Shown: positions 43,728-52,576 of the stretch, in pieces
Numbering within the stretch: the first letter of the stretch is position 1
Layout: every line of letters starts with the position of its first letter
Assembly (NCBI GenBank): GCA_964510065.1
Contig: CAZEAC010000016.1
Coordinates: 1-64,000, forward strand
Origin: CAZEAC01 sp964510065
Lineage (GTDB): Bacteria; Bdellovibrionota_C; UBA2361; CAIXSY01
Direction of reading: 5' to 3'
DNA: 64,000 nt
The notes under the pieces: model-generated
What the model saw: the letters and a program-made list of their open reading frames with translations, nothing else
Told to the model about the DNA's origin: nothing
Databases searched by the model: none
Program-made: the position numbers and the translations under genes

Positions 43728-45287
43728 CTACAATTTATAACGCTCGACATACACGCACAAACTATTCTTCGCGATTTCCTTGGAGAGAATGAGCAGCAGG
43801 GCGAGCAACGCATACAGGAAACCTGCAGCTGCTGTAATATACCAGGGCACAATTCGCAGGGCGACAACCGACGGCGCCGCCACTACAAACAATAACGCAA
43901 CTCCAAATATTCCGCAGCCGATACAAGCGAGGCGCTTCAACACGCGGGACGCCCACACTACGATGAGCGAGACTAGGATAATCAGAAACGTGCTCCATGA
44001 TGCCGCCAACTCTTTAAATAGAGCAGCCGCTGACGGCGCAAGGTCGTCAAAGTAACAAACCGTCCACGAGGCAATCAGTGCCGAGAAAAGAAGTATCACA
44101 TCCAGCGCGACTCCCGAAGAGAAGCCCACAAGCGGCGCACGCTCCCTTTTCATAAGCTCATAGAGTAGCTGTGCACTCTCTCGAAGCTCATTGAAAGGCA
44201 CTGTGCTGAGTACAAAACTGACTACACCGAGGAAAACGACGCCGATAATGAACGGCGCAAAGTCTGAGAGAGGAAGACTCACGAGCGAGGCGAGAATGCA
44301 TACCGCACTTACCAAATAGAGTACCGCGCAGGCATCAGTCGGTCTCAACCCCATGCGGAGGAGCTTATGGTGAAGATGCTCGAGATCGCCAGTAAATATC
44401 CCGCGGCGCGGTACGCCTGAATTAGCGCGATGAAGGAGCAGCCCCAACACTCGGCGCCATACAGCGAGCCCGGTATCAAAGATCGGGACCGCAAAGGCGA
44501 GTAAGACGATCCACTGCTGCGAGAACGCGAGATTCTTCGAACCCGTCGTAATCATAACGTAGGCAAGAATGAATCCGCAGAGATTGCTTCCGCAATCTCC
44601 AAGAAAGATCCGTGCGGGATGGCTATTGTAACGCAAAAAGCCAAGGAGCGCGGCGATGAGCCCGACCAGAATCACCGCCTCAATATAAATACCGCGAAAA
44701 ATGAGCGCTCCCGCCAGCCCCAGCGCACTCAACGCCGCAAGTCCACCGGCCAACCCGTCAATGCCGTCTATCAAGTTAAACGCATTGGTCATAAGCACGA
44801 ACCAAAAGATCGTCGCGAGGAATATTAACGGTTCCGACATTCCAATGCCGAAAATGGATTCGATTCGTACATCAGCATAGTATGCAATGCATGCCGCCAA
44901 TAGTTGCCCCACAAGTTTCCAACGAGCCGTAAGCCGAAAGACGTCATCAGTAAGACCAACTAGAAAAACCACCAGCGAGGTAAGGACGAGTGTGTACCAC
45001 CAGCTCCAGAGATCAAGCACACCGAATCGCCGAAAAGGCGAGATAAGAAGAAGGACCGTGGCGAGATGAAATCCGATAAAGATTGCAATCCCTCCGGCAC
45101 GAGACGTAGGTTGCCGATGAACTGAGTTTGATCCAGGCATGTCGACTAATCCAAGGCGCGGCGACAGCCGTATAATTAACGGAACAAGCAAATAGGTTGC
45201 GACTCCTCCGGCGCAGAAGACCATAGCCACGACCAACAAAGTGTCGATTAGCAGGCCTGCCTTGGTGCTCTCAAAAAGATACTCCAT
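43728..45287 (-). CDS. Polyprenyl-phosphate sugar-1-phosphate transferase (WecA/MraY family)
   Basis: 519 residues, longer than typical WecA (~360). It has about ten or more transmembrane helices with the family motifs: GLVDMPGSNSVHRQPTSRAGGIAIF near residue 50, the metal-binding DD in VGLTDDVFRLT (~112), NAFNLIDGIDGLAGG (~170), FLGDCGSNLCGF (~232) and the HLHHKLLRMG His motif (~313). It transfers a sugar-1-phosphate from UDP-sugar to undecaprenyl phosphate, starting repeat-unit assembly. Beyond the family core there is an extra C-terminal ~150 residues with four hydrophobic helices of unknown role. It is divergent from the Wzc-type gene. Confidence 0.92.
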   Translation of the reverse strand: MEYLFESTKAGLLIDTLLVVAMVFCAGGVATYLLVPLIIRLSPRLGLVDMPGSNSVHRQPTSRAGGIAIFIGFHLATVLLLISPFRRFGVLDLWSWWYTLVLTSLVVFLVGLTDDVFRLTARWKLVGQLLAACIAYYADVRIESIFGIGMSEPLIFLATIFWFVLMTNAFNLIDGIDGLAGGLAALSALGLAGALIFRGIYIEAVILVGLIAALLGFLRYNSHPARIFLGDCGSNLCGFILAYVMITTGSKNLAFSQQWIVLLAFAVPIFDTGLAVWRRVLGLLLHRANSGVPRRGIFTGDLEHLHHKLLRMGLRPTDACAVLYLVSAVCILASLVSLPLSDFAPFIIGVVFLGVVSFVLSTVPFNELRESAQLLYELMKRERAPLVGFSSGVALDVILLFSALIASWTVCYFDDLAPSAAALFKELAASWSTFLIILVSLIVVWASRVLKRLACIGCGIFGVALLFVVAAPSVVALRIVPWYITAAAGFLYALLALLLILSKEIAKNSLCVYVERYKL

Positions 45288-45510
45288 TACTGCTTTTTAT
45301 CGGCGGTAACTGGCGGAAACTAAACAGTAAATACCTTAGCTTCGCTTGGAGAAAGATGTTCTCATGCAAGCGATTGCAGGTGTCGACATTCTGTACATAG
45401 TCAAACCCTATTATGGGGCGGAGCCAAGAAGGCCAACACGTACCGCTACCTGCGTCATCGGGCGCGTTACCTGTCAGCCAAGGGAGGGGCTATATCGGGA
45501 GGAGACCAAG

Positions 45511-47976
45511 GTGTCAAAGAGTCCGGAAGACTCGACAAAAAAAAATAACACAGGAGTGGACGGCGAATCCACAGCTACTGATGCCCTCGGCAGCATAATG
45601 TCTCCCTTTCGTGCTGCAGCTCCCAATGGACGAAGCTCCTACGGCTATTCGTACACCTATAATTCGAACAAAACAGAGCGACCGATAACTGAATACATCA
45701 GCGTACTTGTTCGATTCCGATATCTCCTCTTTCTTTGTGTTATCTGTGGACTCGCTATTGGCTATCGCATGCATTCAAGGCGCCAAATTCTCTTCGCTAC
45801 TTCAGCGATGGTAAATGTGGGAACCTATGTACCACCGACCGATGGCCCAACCGCTGACGCCATCAGATTTGAACAGAGCAAGGGCGAATATCTGCAAGGT
45901 CTTCTGCCACTACTCGCGAGCAACACCATCGCCAAAAAAGTATTGCTCGCTAATCCTGAAATACGAACCTTCATTGACCCCACTTTTATACCTCGCAGTG
46001 AAGCGCCGAACAGAGACATGCATCATAAGGTCCCGACCTCAGATTTTGACTCCGAGCCTGATGCGGATATTCCTATCGGAGTTCTCGAGGGATACCTCGG
46101 CCATATTTCAACCTACAATCACGATCGAACGAATTTAATCAGCATGACCGCAACCGGTCCGGACCCACAGATGGTGGCGATTATGGCCAACGCCCACGCG
46201 GAGGCTTTTATGGAGCTAGTTCGTCAACAACGCTTTGTCTGGGCTACCACTAACGTTGAATTCCTCACCAAGCAATTGGAGGCTCTTAAGAAAACAGCCG
46301 AGGAAACACAAACCGCTCTCGACGATTTTAGCAGAAAGAATGCCATCTTCGTGCTGAACAACTCGCGAGCAGGTGCAACCTCTCAACAGCGCTTGGAGCT
46401 ATTAATCTCCTCGCTAAGCGAAACGGTACTCAGCCGAGTTACGGCGACCGAAGAGGCTCGAGCTCGGCGACGTGCCCTGCAAAGTGGCGGATACATAATC
46501 AACGGGCAGACGATGGAACTGATGGGCAAGCTCAACGGCTTCATTGCCGAACGCGCAAAATTTTCAGCTACCAACGCCAATCGTTACTACATGAAGTATC
46601 TCCAAGGAGAGATTGAAAGAATTAAATCACAACTACGAAGTATCTCGAATACTGAGATCCAGAATATGGAGATAAAAGCCTATGCCGAGACCCAAAAGGA
46701 ATCTCTGATCCGTAGAGAGCTCGAAGATGCAAAAGAGCTGGACGTCGAGCGTAGCAAGCAGCACCTCGAATATACCATTCTAGAACGCGAGGCTAAGGCC
46801 GCTCAGGAGAACCTAGTTAAAATGCAGACCCGGCTCGAAGAAGCAATGATAAATGCTGAGAGCGATCAAAAAACCGTGCTCATTGTAGACACGGCTGTCG
46901 CTCCCGACTCCCCGCTTCCGGCCAAAAGAGTTTCCACCCTGCTAAGTGGTCTACTCTTCGGCTTACTATTAGGGATCGCGTTGGCGTTCTTCCTTGACTT
47001 TCATAATGCCCGTGTGAGGACCGTGAGTGACCTCTCAAGACTTGTCGACGCACCAGTGCTCGGCGTAATTCCGTCATTTTCTCGTTCGCTCTTGAGCTGG
47101 CGTAAGTTGGCGGACGATGCCGTTGTTGCCGTTGATGATGAAGCATCAGATGTCACGAGCTTAGTCCCAGCCATCGCCCAGCACGATGACAGTCTTGAGG
47201 TCCTCGACTCGTTCACGAAAGCGTTGGATGTTCTTCGAACCTCCGAGGCTTATTCATTAAGAAGAGGGCTGCCAAGTGGACAAAGCAATTTGATTCTAGT
47301 AGCAAAGCCGCACTCTCGTGAGAGCGAAGCATTTCGCAATCTTCGAGCGACGCTCAAATACTCCAACAAACAGGGAACTCCGAAGCTTGTGCTGGTGACA
47401 AGCGGCCAAAAGGGAGACGGAAAGACAACTGTCGCCGTAAATCTTGCCGCCGCGCTCGCGCAGACCTCGTCGCGGACGATTATCATCGATGCCGACTTGC
47501 GAATGCCCACGGTACATAAACACTTTCGACAGCCGCGGGGGCGCCAGGGGCTTGCAGACTATCTCGCAACCGGCAACAGGCTAGAGACACATATTCACCC
47601 CACCGAAATACCCCACCTCAAACTTATTCCGGCCGGCTCAGTTATTTCAAATCCCGCTGAGCTACTTGGATCGAAGCGCTTTAGCGATCTCCTTGAAGTT
47701 CTTGCCGACGAGTATGATCATGTGATTATTGATACACCTCCCGTTGGCGAAATTGCCGACGCGCTCTTGCTTTGCCGAAACGTCGACGGAGTGCTCATGG
47801 TGACCAGAAGCGGCGTCACGCCACGGACAGTTGCGCAGGTTGCGGTTACACGCTTGCAGCAGGTGCGCACAAAGATTTTAGGAACCGCGCTCAACGGCCT
47901 CACCGCAATTGACGGTGTCGGGGAAGGATATGGGAGCTATTACTATCGCGCACATTACTCCCTTACCAAGGAATGA
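45511..47976 (+). CDS. Wzc-type chain-length regulator and bacterial tyrosine kinase
   Basis: 821 residues. GTG at 45511 is taken as the start because GGAGGAG lies 6 bases upstream; the frame is open back to 45346. A Wzz domain with one membrane helix (~68-88) starts the protein. A long coiled periplasmic region (~150-470) and a second helix (~475-500) follow. The BY-kinase domain has Walker A SGQKGDGKTT (~630), Walker A' IIIDADLRMP (~656) and Walker B VIIDTPP (~737). The C-terminus has the autophosphorylated tyrosine cluster YGSYYYRAHY. It controls chain length and export. The 223-base divergent leader (45288-45510) shows no clear riboswitch. Confidence 0.9.
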   Translation: MSKSPEDSTKKNNTGVDGESTATDALGSIMSPFRAAAPNGRSSYGYSYTYNSNKTERPITEYISVLVRFRYLLFLCVICGLAIGYRMHSRRQILFATSAMVNVGTYVPPTDGPTADAIRFEQSKGEYLQGLLPLLASNTIAKKVLLANPEIRTFIDPTFIPRSEAPNRDMHHKVPTSDFDSEPDADIPIGVLEGYLGHISTYNHDRTNLISMTATGPDPQMVAIMANAHAEAFMELVRQQRFVWATTNVEFLTKQLEALKKTAEETQTALDDFSRKNAIFVLNNSRAGATSQQRLELLISSLSETVLSRVTATEEARARRRALQSGGYIINGQTMELMGKLNGFIAERAKFSATNANRYYMKYLQGEIERIKSQLRSISNTEIQNMEIKAYAETQKESLIRRELEDAKELDVERSKQHLEYTILEREAKAAQENLVKMQTRLEEAMINAESDQKTVLIVDTAVAPDSPLPAKRVSTLLSGLLFGLLLGIALAFFLDFHNARVRTVSDLSRLVDAPVLGVIPSFSRSLLSWRKLADDAVVAVDDEASDVTSLVPAIAQHDDSLEVLDSFTKALDVLRTSEAYSLRRGLPSGQSNLILVAKPHSRESEAFRNLRATLKYSNKQGTPKLVLVTSGQKGDGKTTVAVNLAAALAQTSSRTIIIDADLRMPTVHKHFRQPRGRQGLADYLATGNRLETHIHPTEIPHLKLIPAGSVISNPAELLGSKRFSDLLEVLADEYDHVIIDTPPVGEIADALLLCRNVDGVLMVTRSGVTPRTVAQVAVTRLQQVRTKILGTALNGLTAIDGVGEGYGSYYYRAHYSLTKE

Positions 47977-49811
47977 CGGGCTCCGGCATGCAAAAGGGCA
48001 CAGTATTTCATACGACCAAGCTCCTCATTAAGGCTTTTCATCGCTCCGAAGCAAACGGCTGGAAACTTGCGCTACCGGCCATTCTCGCGGTGCTCGCCTC
48101 GCTGTGCGAGGGTTTTTCACTCGCGCTACTTCTTCCCCTAATACAGCTTCTTCTTACTTTAGCTGGTGGGTCGACAGCTGCGCTTACGACGCAGGTACCA
48201 GAGTGGTTAAAGGCTTGGCTTCCTTCTTCCGACAGATCAATGGTCGCAATACTGCTGAGCCTGGTGTTGATCGCTTCCCTACTCAAAGTCACGCTTAGCT
48301 ATTTCTCGTCACTCCTGGCGGCATTCCAAGTTAAACAATTTGCGCATCGATTAAGAATACTGCTCTACGAGCGGTACCTCGGCTTCGGAAAGCTGTTTTT
48401 TGACAAAAACAGCCTTGGTCAACAGCAGCAGATACTCACTACATACGTTTCCGTCATCTCGTTGACTCTGAGCAGCTTTCAGATGGCGCTGTACGCACTT
48501 TGCACGACCGCGGTTTACTTTGTCATTCTTTTCTCACTGTCATGGCCCCTTACTCTTGCGGTCTTGTTTGTGTTCCCGATCCTGCACGTCTCGCTAAAGA
48601 AGCTTATTGATCGAATCGGCGAAACTTCGAGCGTGTATACCCAGGCCTACAATGAATTGGGCAAAAAAATTGTCAACGCGCTGTCCGCTGTCCCTTTAAT
48701 TAAATCTTATTGTAGCGAAGCCGATGAGCTAAGCCGATTTAACTACTTGAGCGGTCAAGTCGCTGCCTATGAATACAGCATCGAGAAGAAAAACCTTCTT
48801 GTCGGACCGGTTCAGGAGTTCATTCTGGTTTGCTTTCTCGTCCTTTTTGCTGGACTCATCGGAGCCGTAGAGGCGTCCGGCGCACAAGGATCGTTCGCAG
48901 AGTATGTTGTCTTCCTCCTAGTGCTCAAACGCGCGGCTACGCTGTTCGGAGTTTTCAACACCTTACGAAGCTCTGTCGCTTCGATTAGCGGCCCGTTTGA
49001 AGAGATGATGAAGCTACTCAATGATGAGGACAAATACCCTGTTCCAAACGGCACGCGCCGATTCAATGAGCTTACTCAGGCAATTCGACTCAACAATCTT
49101 ACCTTTTCTTTTCCGAACGGTACTCCGGCGCTATCGGGGCTCACCATGAATATCACTCGAGGTTCAGTAACAGGCATCGTCGGAGAGAGCGGCGCGGGAA
49201 AGAGTACTATCATCAATTTGTTAATGCGGTTCTATGATCCTCCCGCGGGAAGCATTACCGTCGATTCCACCGATCTTCGAGAATTTACTCTTGATAGCTG
49301 GCGTGCCAAGTGCGCTCTTGTGAGCCAAGAAGCGCATCTCTTTCATGGGACCATTAAGGAAAATCTTATCTACGGTATCAAGCGAGATGTAAGTCAGGAA
49401 GATATCGAAATGGCGCTCACAAGTGCACAGCTTTCTCAATTTATCGCGTCACTCCCTAATGGCATCGAGTCAATGATAGGTGAGCGCGGCCTACAGCTCT
49501 CAGGAGGCCAGCGCCAGAGACTTTCAATTGCACGAGCCTTTTTGAAGAGAGCTGAAATTCTTCTCTTTGACGAAGCGGTGAGCGCCCTTGATTCGATGAC
49601 TGAGCGCGAAGTGCATCGCGCGCTAGAACAGCTGGTAAGGGGCCGAACTGCGATAATTGTCGCGCATCGACTCTCTTCAGTTCGCTTCGCTGATCATATC
49701 ATCGTGCTTGAAAAGGGGCGGCTTATTGAACAGGGCTCGATCGAGTCATTACTTCACCGCCAAGGTCGTTTTTTCGAGTACTGGACCGAACAGGGAATGC
49801 AAAGGGCCTAA
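47973..49811 (+). CDS. ABC exporter of the MsbA/PglK type (fused permease and ATPase)
   Basis: 612 residues. Six hydrophobic helices span ~30-340. The ATPase domain has Walker A GESGAGKST (~402), signature LSGGQRQR (~508) and Walker B ILLFDEAVSALD (~530; Phe and Val differ from the common LLDEATSALD). Proteins like this flip lipid A core or lipid-linked oligosaccharides across the inner membrane. As no Wzx gene is visible, this is the best candidate for the undecaprenyl-linked unit flippase, like PglK. ATGA overlap couples it to the Wzc-type gene. Confidence 0.88.
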   Translation: MTGSGMQKGTVFHTTKLLIKAFHRSEANGWKLALPAILAVLASLCEGFSLALLLPLIQLLLTLAGGSTAALTTQVPEWLKAWLPSSDRSMVAILLSLVLIASLLKVTLSYFSSLLAAFQVKQFAHRLRILLYERYLGFGKLFFDKNSLGQQQQILTTYVSVISLTLSSFQMALYALCTTAVYFVILFSLSWPLTLAVLFVFPILHVSLKKLIDRIGETSSVYTQAYNELGKKIVNALSAVPLIKSYCSEADELSRFNYLSGQVAAYEYSIEKKNLLVGPVQEFILVCFLVLFAGLIGAVEASGAQGSFAEYVVFLLVLKRAATLFGVFNTLRSSVASISGPFEEMMKLLNDEDKYPVPNGTRRFNELTQAIRLNNLTFSFPNGTPALSGLTMNITRGSVTGIVGESGAGKSTIINLLMRFYDPPAGSITVDSTDLREFTLDSWRAKCALVSQEAHLFHGTIKENLIYGIKRDVSQEDIEMALTSAQLSQFIASLPNGIESMIGERGLQLSGGQRQRLSIARAFLKRAEILLFDEAVSALDSMTEREVHRALEQLVRGRTAIIVAHRLSSVRFADHIIVLEKGRLIEQGSIESLLHRQGRFFEYWTEQGMQRA

Positions 49812-49812
49812 T

Positions 49813-50667
49813 ATGACGGAGGGCGTGTTCGTTTCTTATGGCGAGGCGGTGAGGCGGCTTAGGCTCGATCCTTCCTGCTCCGAACTCATACACGCTGCGT
49901 ATCTCGACCAAGATCCGAGTGCCGCCTGGCGACGTTTTGTCGCGAGCGAAGAGTGGCTTGACGTGCAAAAAATTCTTGAGTTACGCGAGCATATGGATCA
50001 TGAGCCTAAAGTCCTGGACATCGGCTGTGGGAACGGTATCGCGAGTATGGCGTTTCTTGATCAGGGATGTAGAGTTACCGCGCTCGATCCCGACACCGAT
50101 CCGTCGGTCGGAATCGGCGCCTTCAGCGAAATTCATCATGAACGTTTGAGCGTACTGCGTGGATTTGTGGAAAATCTTCCGTTCGTAGACTGCTGCTTCG
50201 ATCTCCTTTACGGCCGGCAAGTTCTCCATCATTTCGTAGACCTGAAATCGGGTCTGGCGCAATGCCGTAGAGTTCTTAAGCCTATGGGACGCGCCTTCTT
50301 TTGTAGGGAACATATCGTTGACGGTGCAAATGGTCTCGCTGAGTTTCTCCAGAATCATCCACTACATAAGCTCCATGGAGGAGAGAACGCTTACCCACTG
50401 GCCTACTACCTCGAGGCATTCAAGGATTCCGGATTACATGTGGTGAAAGTTCTAGGGCCCTTCGATTCGCCTATAAACCATTTCCCCACGTCAAGCCAAG
50501 AAGTACGCGGATGGCTATACGTCGGGCTCCGTCGCAGATTCGGATCACACCTTGGAACTTTGCTTGCTGAGGTGCGCTGGATAGAACAGGCCTATCGGCG
50601 GTACCTTTCGAGGAAACTGAAAACCCCGGGGAGGCTCTACTCATTTCTCGTGGAAAGGTCCAGATGA
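49813..50667 (+). CDS. SAM-dependent methyltransferase, type 11
   Basis: 284 residues from the ATG at 49813, one base after the preceding stop (TAATATG). Motif I is KVLDIGCGNGIASMAFLDQG (~66-85), followed by VTALDPD, the FDLLYGRQVLHHFVD core (~133) and LKPMGRAFFCREHI. The first 60 residues form a helical cap. The C-terminal 80 residues are Arg-rich with aromatic residues. It probably methylates the glycan or its lipid-linked form during or after export. A four-base overlap couples it to the final glycosyltransferase. Confidence 0.88.
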   Translation: MTEGVFVSYGEAVRRLRLDPSCSELIHAAYLDQDPSAAWRRFVASEEWLDVQKILELREHMDHEPKVLDIGCGNGIASMAFLDQGCRVTALDPDTDPSVGIGAFSEIHHERLSVLRGFVENLPFVDCCFDLLYGRQVLHHFVDLKSGLAQCRRVLKPMGRAFFCREHIVDGANGLAEFLQNHPLHKLHGGENAYPLAYYLEAFKDSGLHVVKVLGPFDSPINHFPTSSQEVRGWLYVGLRRRFGSHLGTLLAEVRWIEQAYRRYLSRKLKTPGRLYSFLVERSR

Positions 50668-51755
50668 GAGTACTCTTTGACGGACAAATATTTAGCCTAC
50701 AGCCCTATGGTGGAGTTAATCGGTATTTTAACAATTTAATTGACGGCCTGCCGCCGCGCGTACAACCCTCTATCATCTGTACAGATTGTAATGAGAGTTT
50801 GCCAAAAACTCCTAGTCTCAAGATTCATGCCTGCTCGCGTTTTGCATTTCGTCCAGGGCGAATAGCACTATTCACCGAACGACAATACTTTAATGCAATC
50901 GCAAACTTCTCTCGTGCCGATCTCATTCACGCGACGTACTACTATATGCTTCTCGGCAAGAGTATCCTAAAACTTCGTAGACCTCTCATCGTGACTCTTT
51001 ATGACTTGCTGCATGAGATCTTCCCCGAAGAGGTCGACCGCGATGGCCACCATAGGCATGCGAAGAGGGCAATTCTTTCGGCCGCCACAAAGATAATCTG
51101 CATATCTGAGCGAACTCGTCGCGATCTTGTGGAATTTTATCCGGAGCTTGAATCTCGAGCGCTTGTAATTCCACTTGCGCTACAGAGCGGGCTTGCCAAT
51201 CTCGCGTCGACCGATCGCCCCTTTTCCAGTCCCTATTTCCTCCATGTTGGTCAGCGCTGGAGCTACAAGAATTTCCCAGTGCTCCTCAGAGCGTTCCATC
51301 GTGTTTCTCGGAGCTTCACCGAAGTTAAGCTACTTCTCACCGGTCCCACTCTGACTTCGGGCGAACGCGAAAGTATCGCCTCCATGAACCTCACTGATAG
51401 GGTCGTACATTACGGTGAGATCGGAGACGAGGGCTTGGCGACTCTCTACAGGCACAGCATCGCACTAATATACCCCTCGCTTTACGAAGGTTTCGGCCTC
51501 CCACCGCTCGAGGCGATGAGCTGTGGCACCACGGTGATCTGCTCATCGAGCTCCTCTATGCCCGAGGTTGTCGGTGACGCCGCCGTGCTTTTTGACCCGC
51601 GGAGCGTTGACGAGCTTACTTCAGCAATGGTGAAAGTTTATAGCAGTACTTCACTTCGCAATGACCTCGCACTGCGAGGAAGCCGGCACGTCGTGCGCTT
51701 TAATAATGAGAACCTTGTCAATGCTACGGTGCGAGTCTATGAAAGTGCTCTTTGA
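50664..51755 (+). CDS. Glycosyltransferase, GT4 family
   Basis: 363 residues. It starts MRVLFDGQIFSLQPYGGVNRYF with the typical GT4 loop. The C-terminal half has LHVGQRWSYKNFPVLLRAFHRV (~192), LLTGPTLTSGERESI and E-x7-E in EGFGLPPLEAMSCGTTVICS (~276), similar to mannosyl- or rhamnosyltransferases of the WbpX/WbdA sort. It ends the four-gene plus-strand operon begun by the Wzc-type gene; an IS remnant starts 5 bases after its stop. Confidence 0.92.
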   Translation: MRVLFDGQIFSLQPYGGVNRYFNNLIDGLPPRVQPSIICTDCNESLPKTPSLKIHACSRFAFRPGRIALFTERQYFNAIANFSRADLIHATYYYMLLGKSILKLRRPLIVTLYDLLHEIFPEEVDRDGHHRHAKRAILSAATKIICISERTRRDLVEFYPELESRALVIPLALQSGLANLASTDRPFSSPYFLHVGQRWSYKNFPVLLRAFHRVSRSFTEVKLLLTGPTLTSGERESIASMNLTDRVVHYGEIGDEGLATLYRHSIALIYPSLYEGFGLPPLEAMSCGTTVICSSSSSMPEVVGDAAVLFDPRSVDELTSAMVKVYSSTSLRNDLALRGSRHVVRFNNENLVNATVRVYESAL

Positions 51756-51759
51756 AAAA

Positions 51760-52164
51760 GTAGCAGCTTCTGGTCTTCCCCCAATTTTGTTGAGTCAATA
51801 AGTTTCCGTATTTGAATTGACGCTCGCTTACCTCAAGCACTTGGCACATCAGCTAAACAAGATGGCACGCTGCTTCCTTCAAAATAAAGGCGTACTTTAC
51901 GCTTGGGGCTTCGCAGAATACGCCGCCACTTTTTTAGAATTTCGCGCTCCTGACGCAGATCGTTGTTCTCTTTATGCAAACGCACATTCTCGGCCTCAAG
52001 CTCTGCACGGTTGCCACGACCTCGAAACGCTTCAGCGCTCTCTTCTTGGCTTGTTCTAATCCATTTGCCGATTAGACCAGGCGGAATATCAAATTTCTCA
52101 CCTGGCTTCGTCCGGACTCAGGTTGACACTTAAGTTAGGAGCCCGACAAGAAAGAAGCTGCTAC
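51760..52164 (-). mobile_element. Degraded IS3-family element
   Basis: The 12-base ends GTAGCAGCTTCT (51760-51771) and AGAAGCTGCTAC (52153-52164) are exact inverted repeats and bracket a decayed orfA and orfB. Near 52110-52143 is a ~33-base sequence repeated with few changes at 52327-52360 (core TTGACACTTAAGTTAGGAGC), probably an IS end. Confidence 0.65.
51897..52100 (-). pseudogene. IS3-family orfA fragment
   Basis: Minus-strand translation gives LIGKWIRTSQEESAEAF then ELEAENVRLHKENNDLRQER and EILKK, the leucine-zipper part of an IS3-family OrfA. Without a one-base shift in an A-run the frame misses the natural end (VAAYSAKPQA, stop at 51897). The N-terminal half is absent, and the orfB remnant below 51897 has stops. 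It is not expected to function. Confidence 0.8.
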
Positions 52165-52188
52165 CTGTTTGCTATGGGACTGACAGAC

Positions 52189-52337
52189 CTAGGCTACGGA
52201 TCTTTCCACGCGATACATGAACTCTAACATTAACCCGGTAGCACCCCCTCCGAACAAATGCCAAACAAAATGAGTGCCCATCGGAAAGAATTCGTTTACA
52301 TTCGTGCCATCTAGGATTCGAACCTCGTCCTGATTCA
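52189..52337 (-). pseudogene. C-terminal scrap of a membrane protein gene
   Basis: About 50 residues in one open frame ending at a TAG at 52189. It contains DGTNVNEFFPMGTHFVWHLF followed by a glycine-rich helix (GGGATGLMLEF) and a short tail. The GTHFxWHL pattern recalls the C-terminus of ceramidase-like (alkaline ceramidase) membrane proteins; this is a tentative match from memory. The 5' part is missing, replaced by an IS-end repeat, so the gene was cut by insertion or deletion. Confidence 0.5.
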
Positions 52338-52374
52338 GGTTGACACTTAAGTTAGGAGCCTAGCACAGAAGCAG

Positions 52375-52446
52375 ACTTATCCATAGGGCGGGCTCTGCGT
52401 GGGCAGTTAAGAGCCCCGCAGAGCAGAGCCCGCCCTGTGGATAAGT
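52375..52446. repeat. Long hairpin with DnaA-box-like arm
   Basis: ACTTATCCATAGGGCGGGCT and the following CTGC pair with the right arm ending CCTGTGGATAAGT, 24 bp with one U-G wobble; the loop is about 24 bases. Read on the minus strand, the right arm contains TTATCCACA, a perfect DnaA box; the left contains TTATCCATA. It lies between the two IS remnants with no gene. Confidence 0.7.
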
Positions 52447-52576
52447 CGTGTAGTACGGGGCGCGATTAGGAAAAATATTTTCACACGGGCTTGCCGCTGC
52501 ATTTGTCGTTAAGAGGCGGTAATTGAGACAGGTCTATAGCGCACGAGCTGTCCGGCGTCTCTTGTATGTCTGGTCA

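Noticed and set aside
45364..45510. A c-di-GMP (GEMM) or other riboswitch in the Wzc leader.
   Set aside because: Short GC-rich words resemble parts of such elements, but the conserved core sequences are not present in order.
52308..52330. A GGTTCGAATCC word on the minus strand that looks like a tRNA T-arm.
   Set aside because: No D-arm, anticodon arm or acceptor stem surrounds it, its stem is imperfect, and the bases lie inside a clear protein-coding scrap (frame encoding DEVRILDGTNVNEFF).
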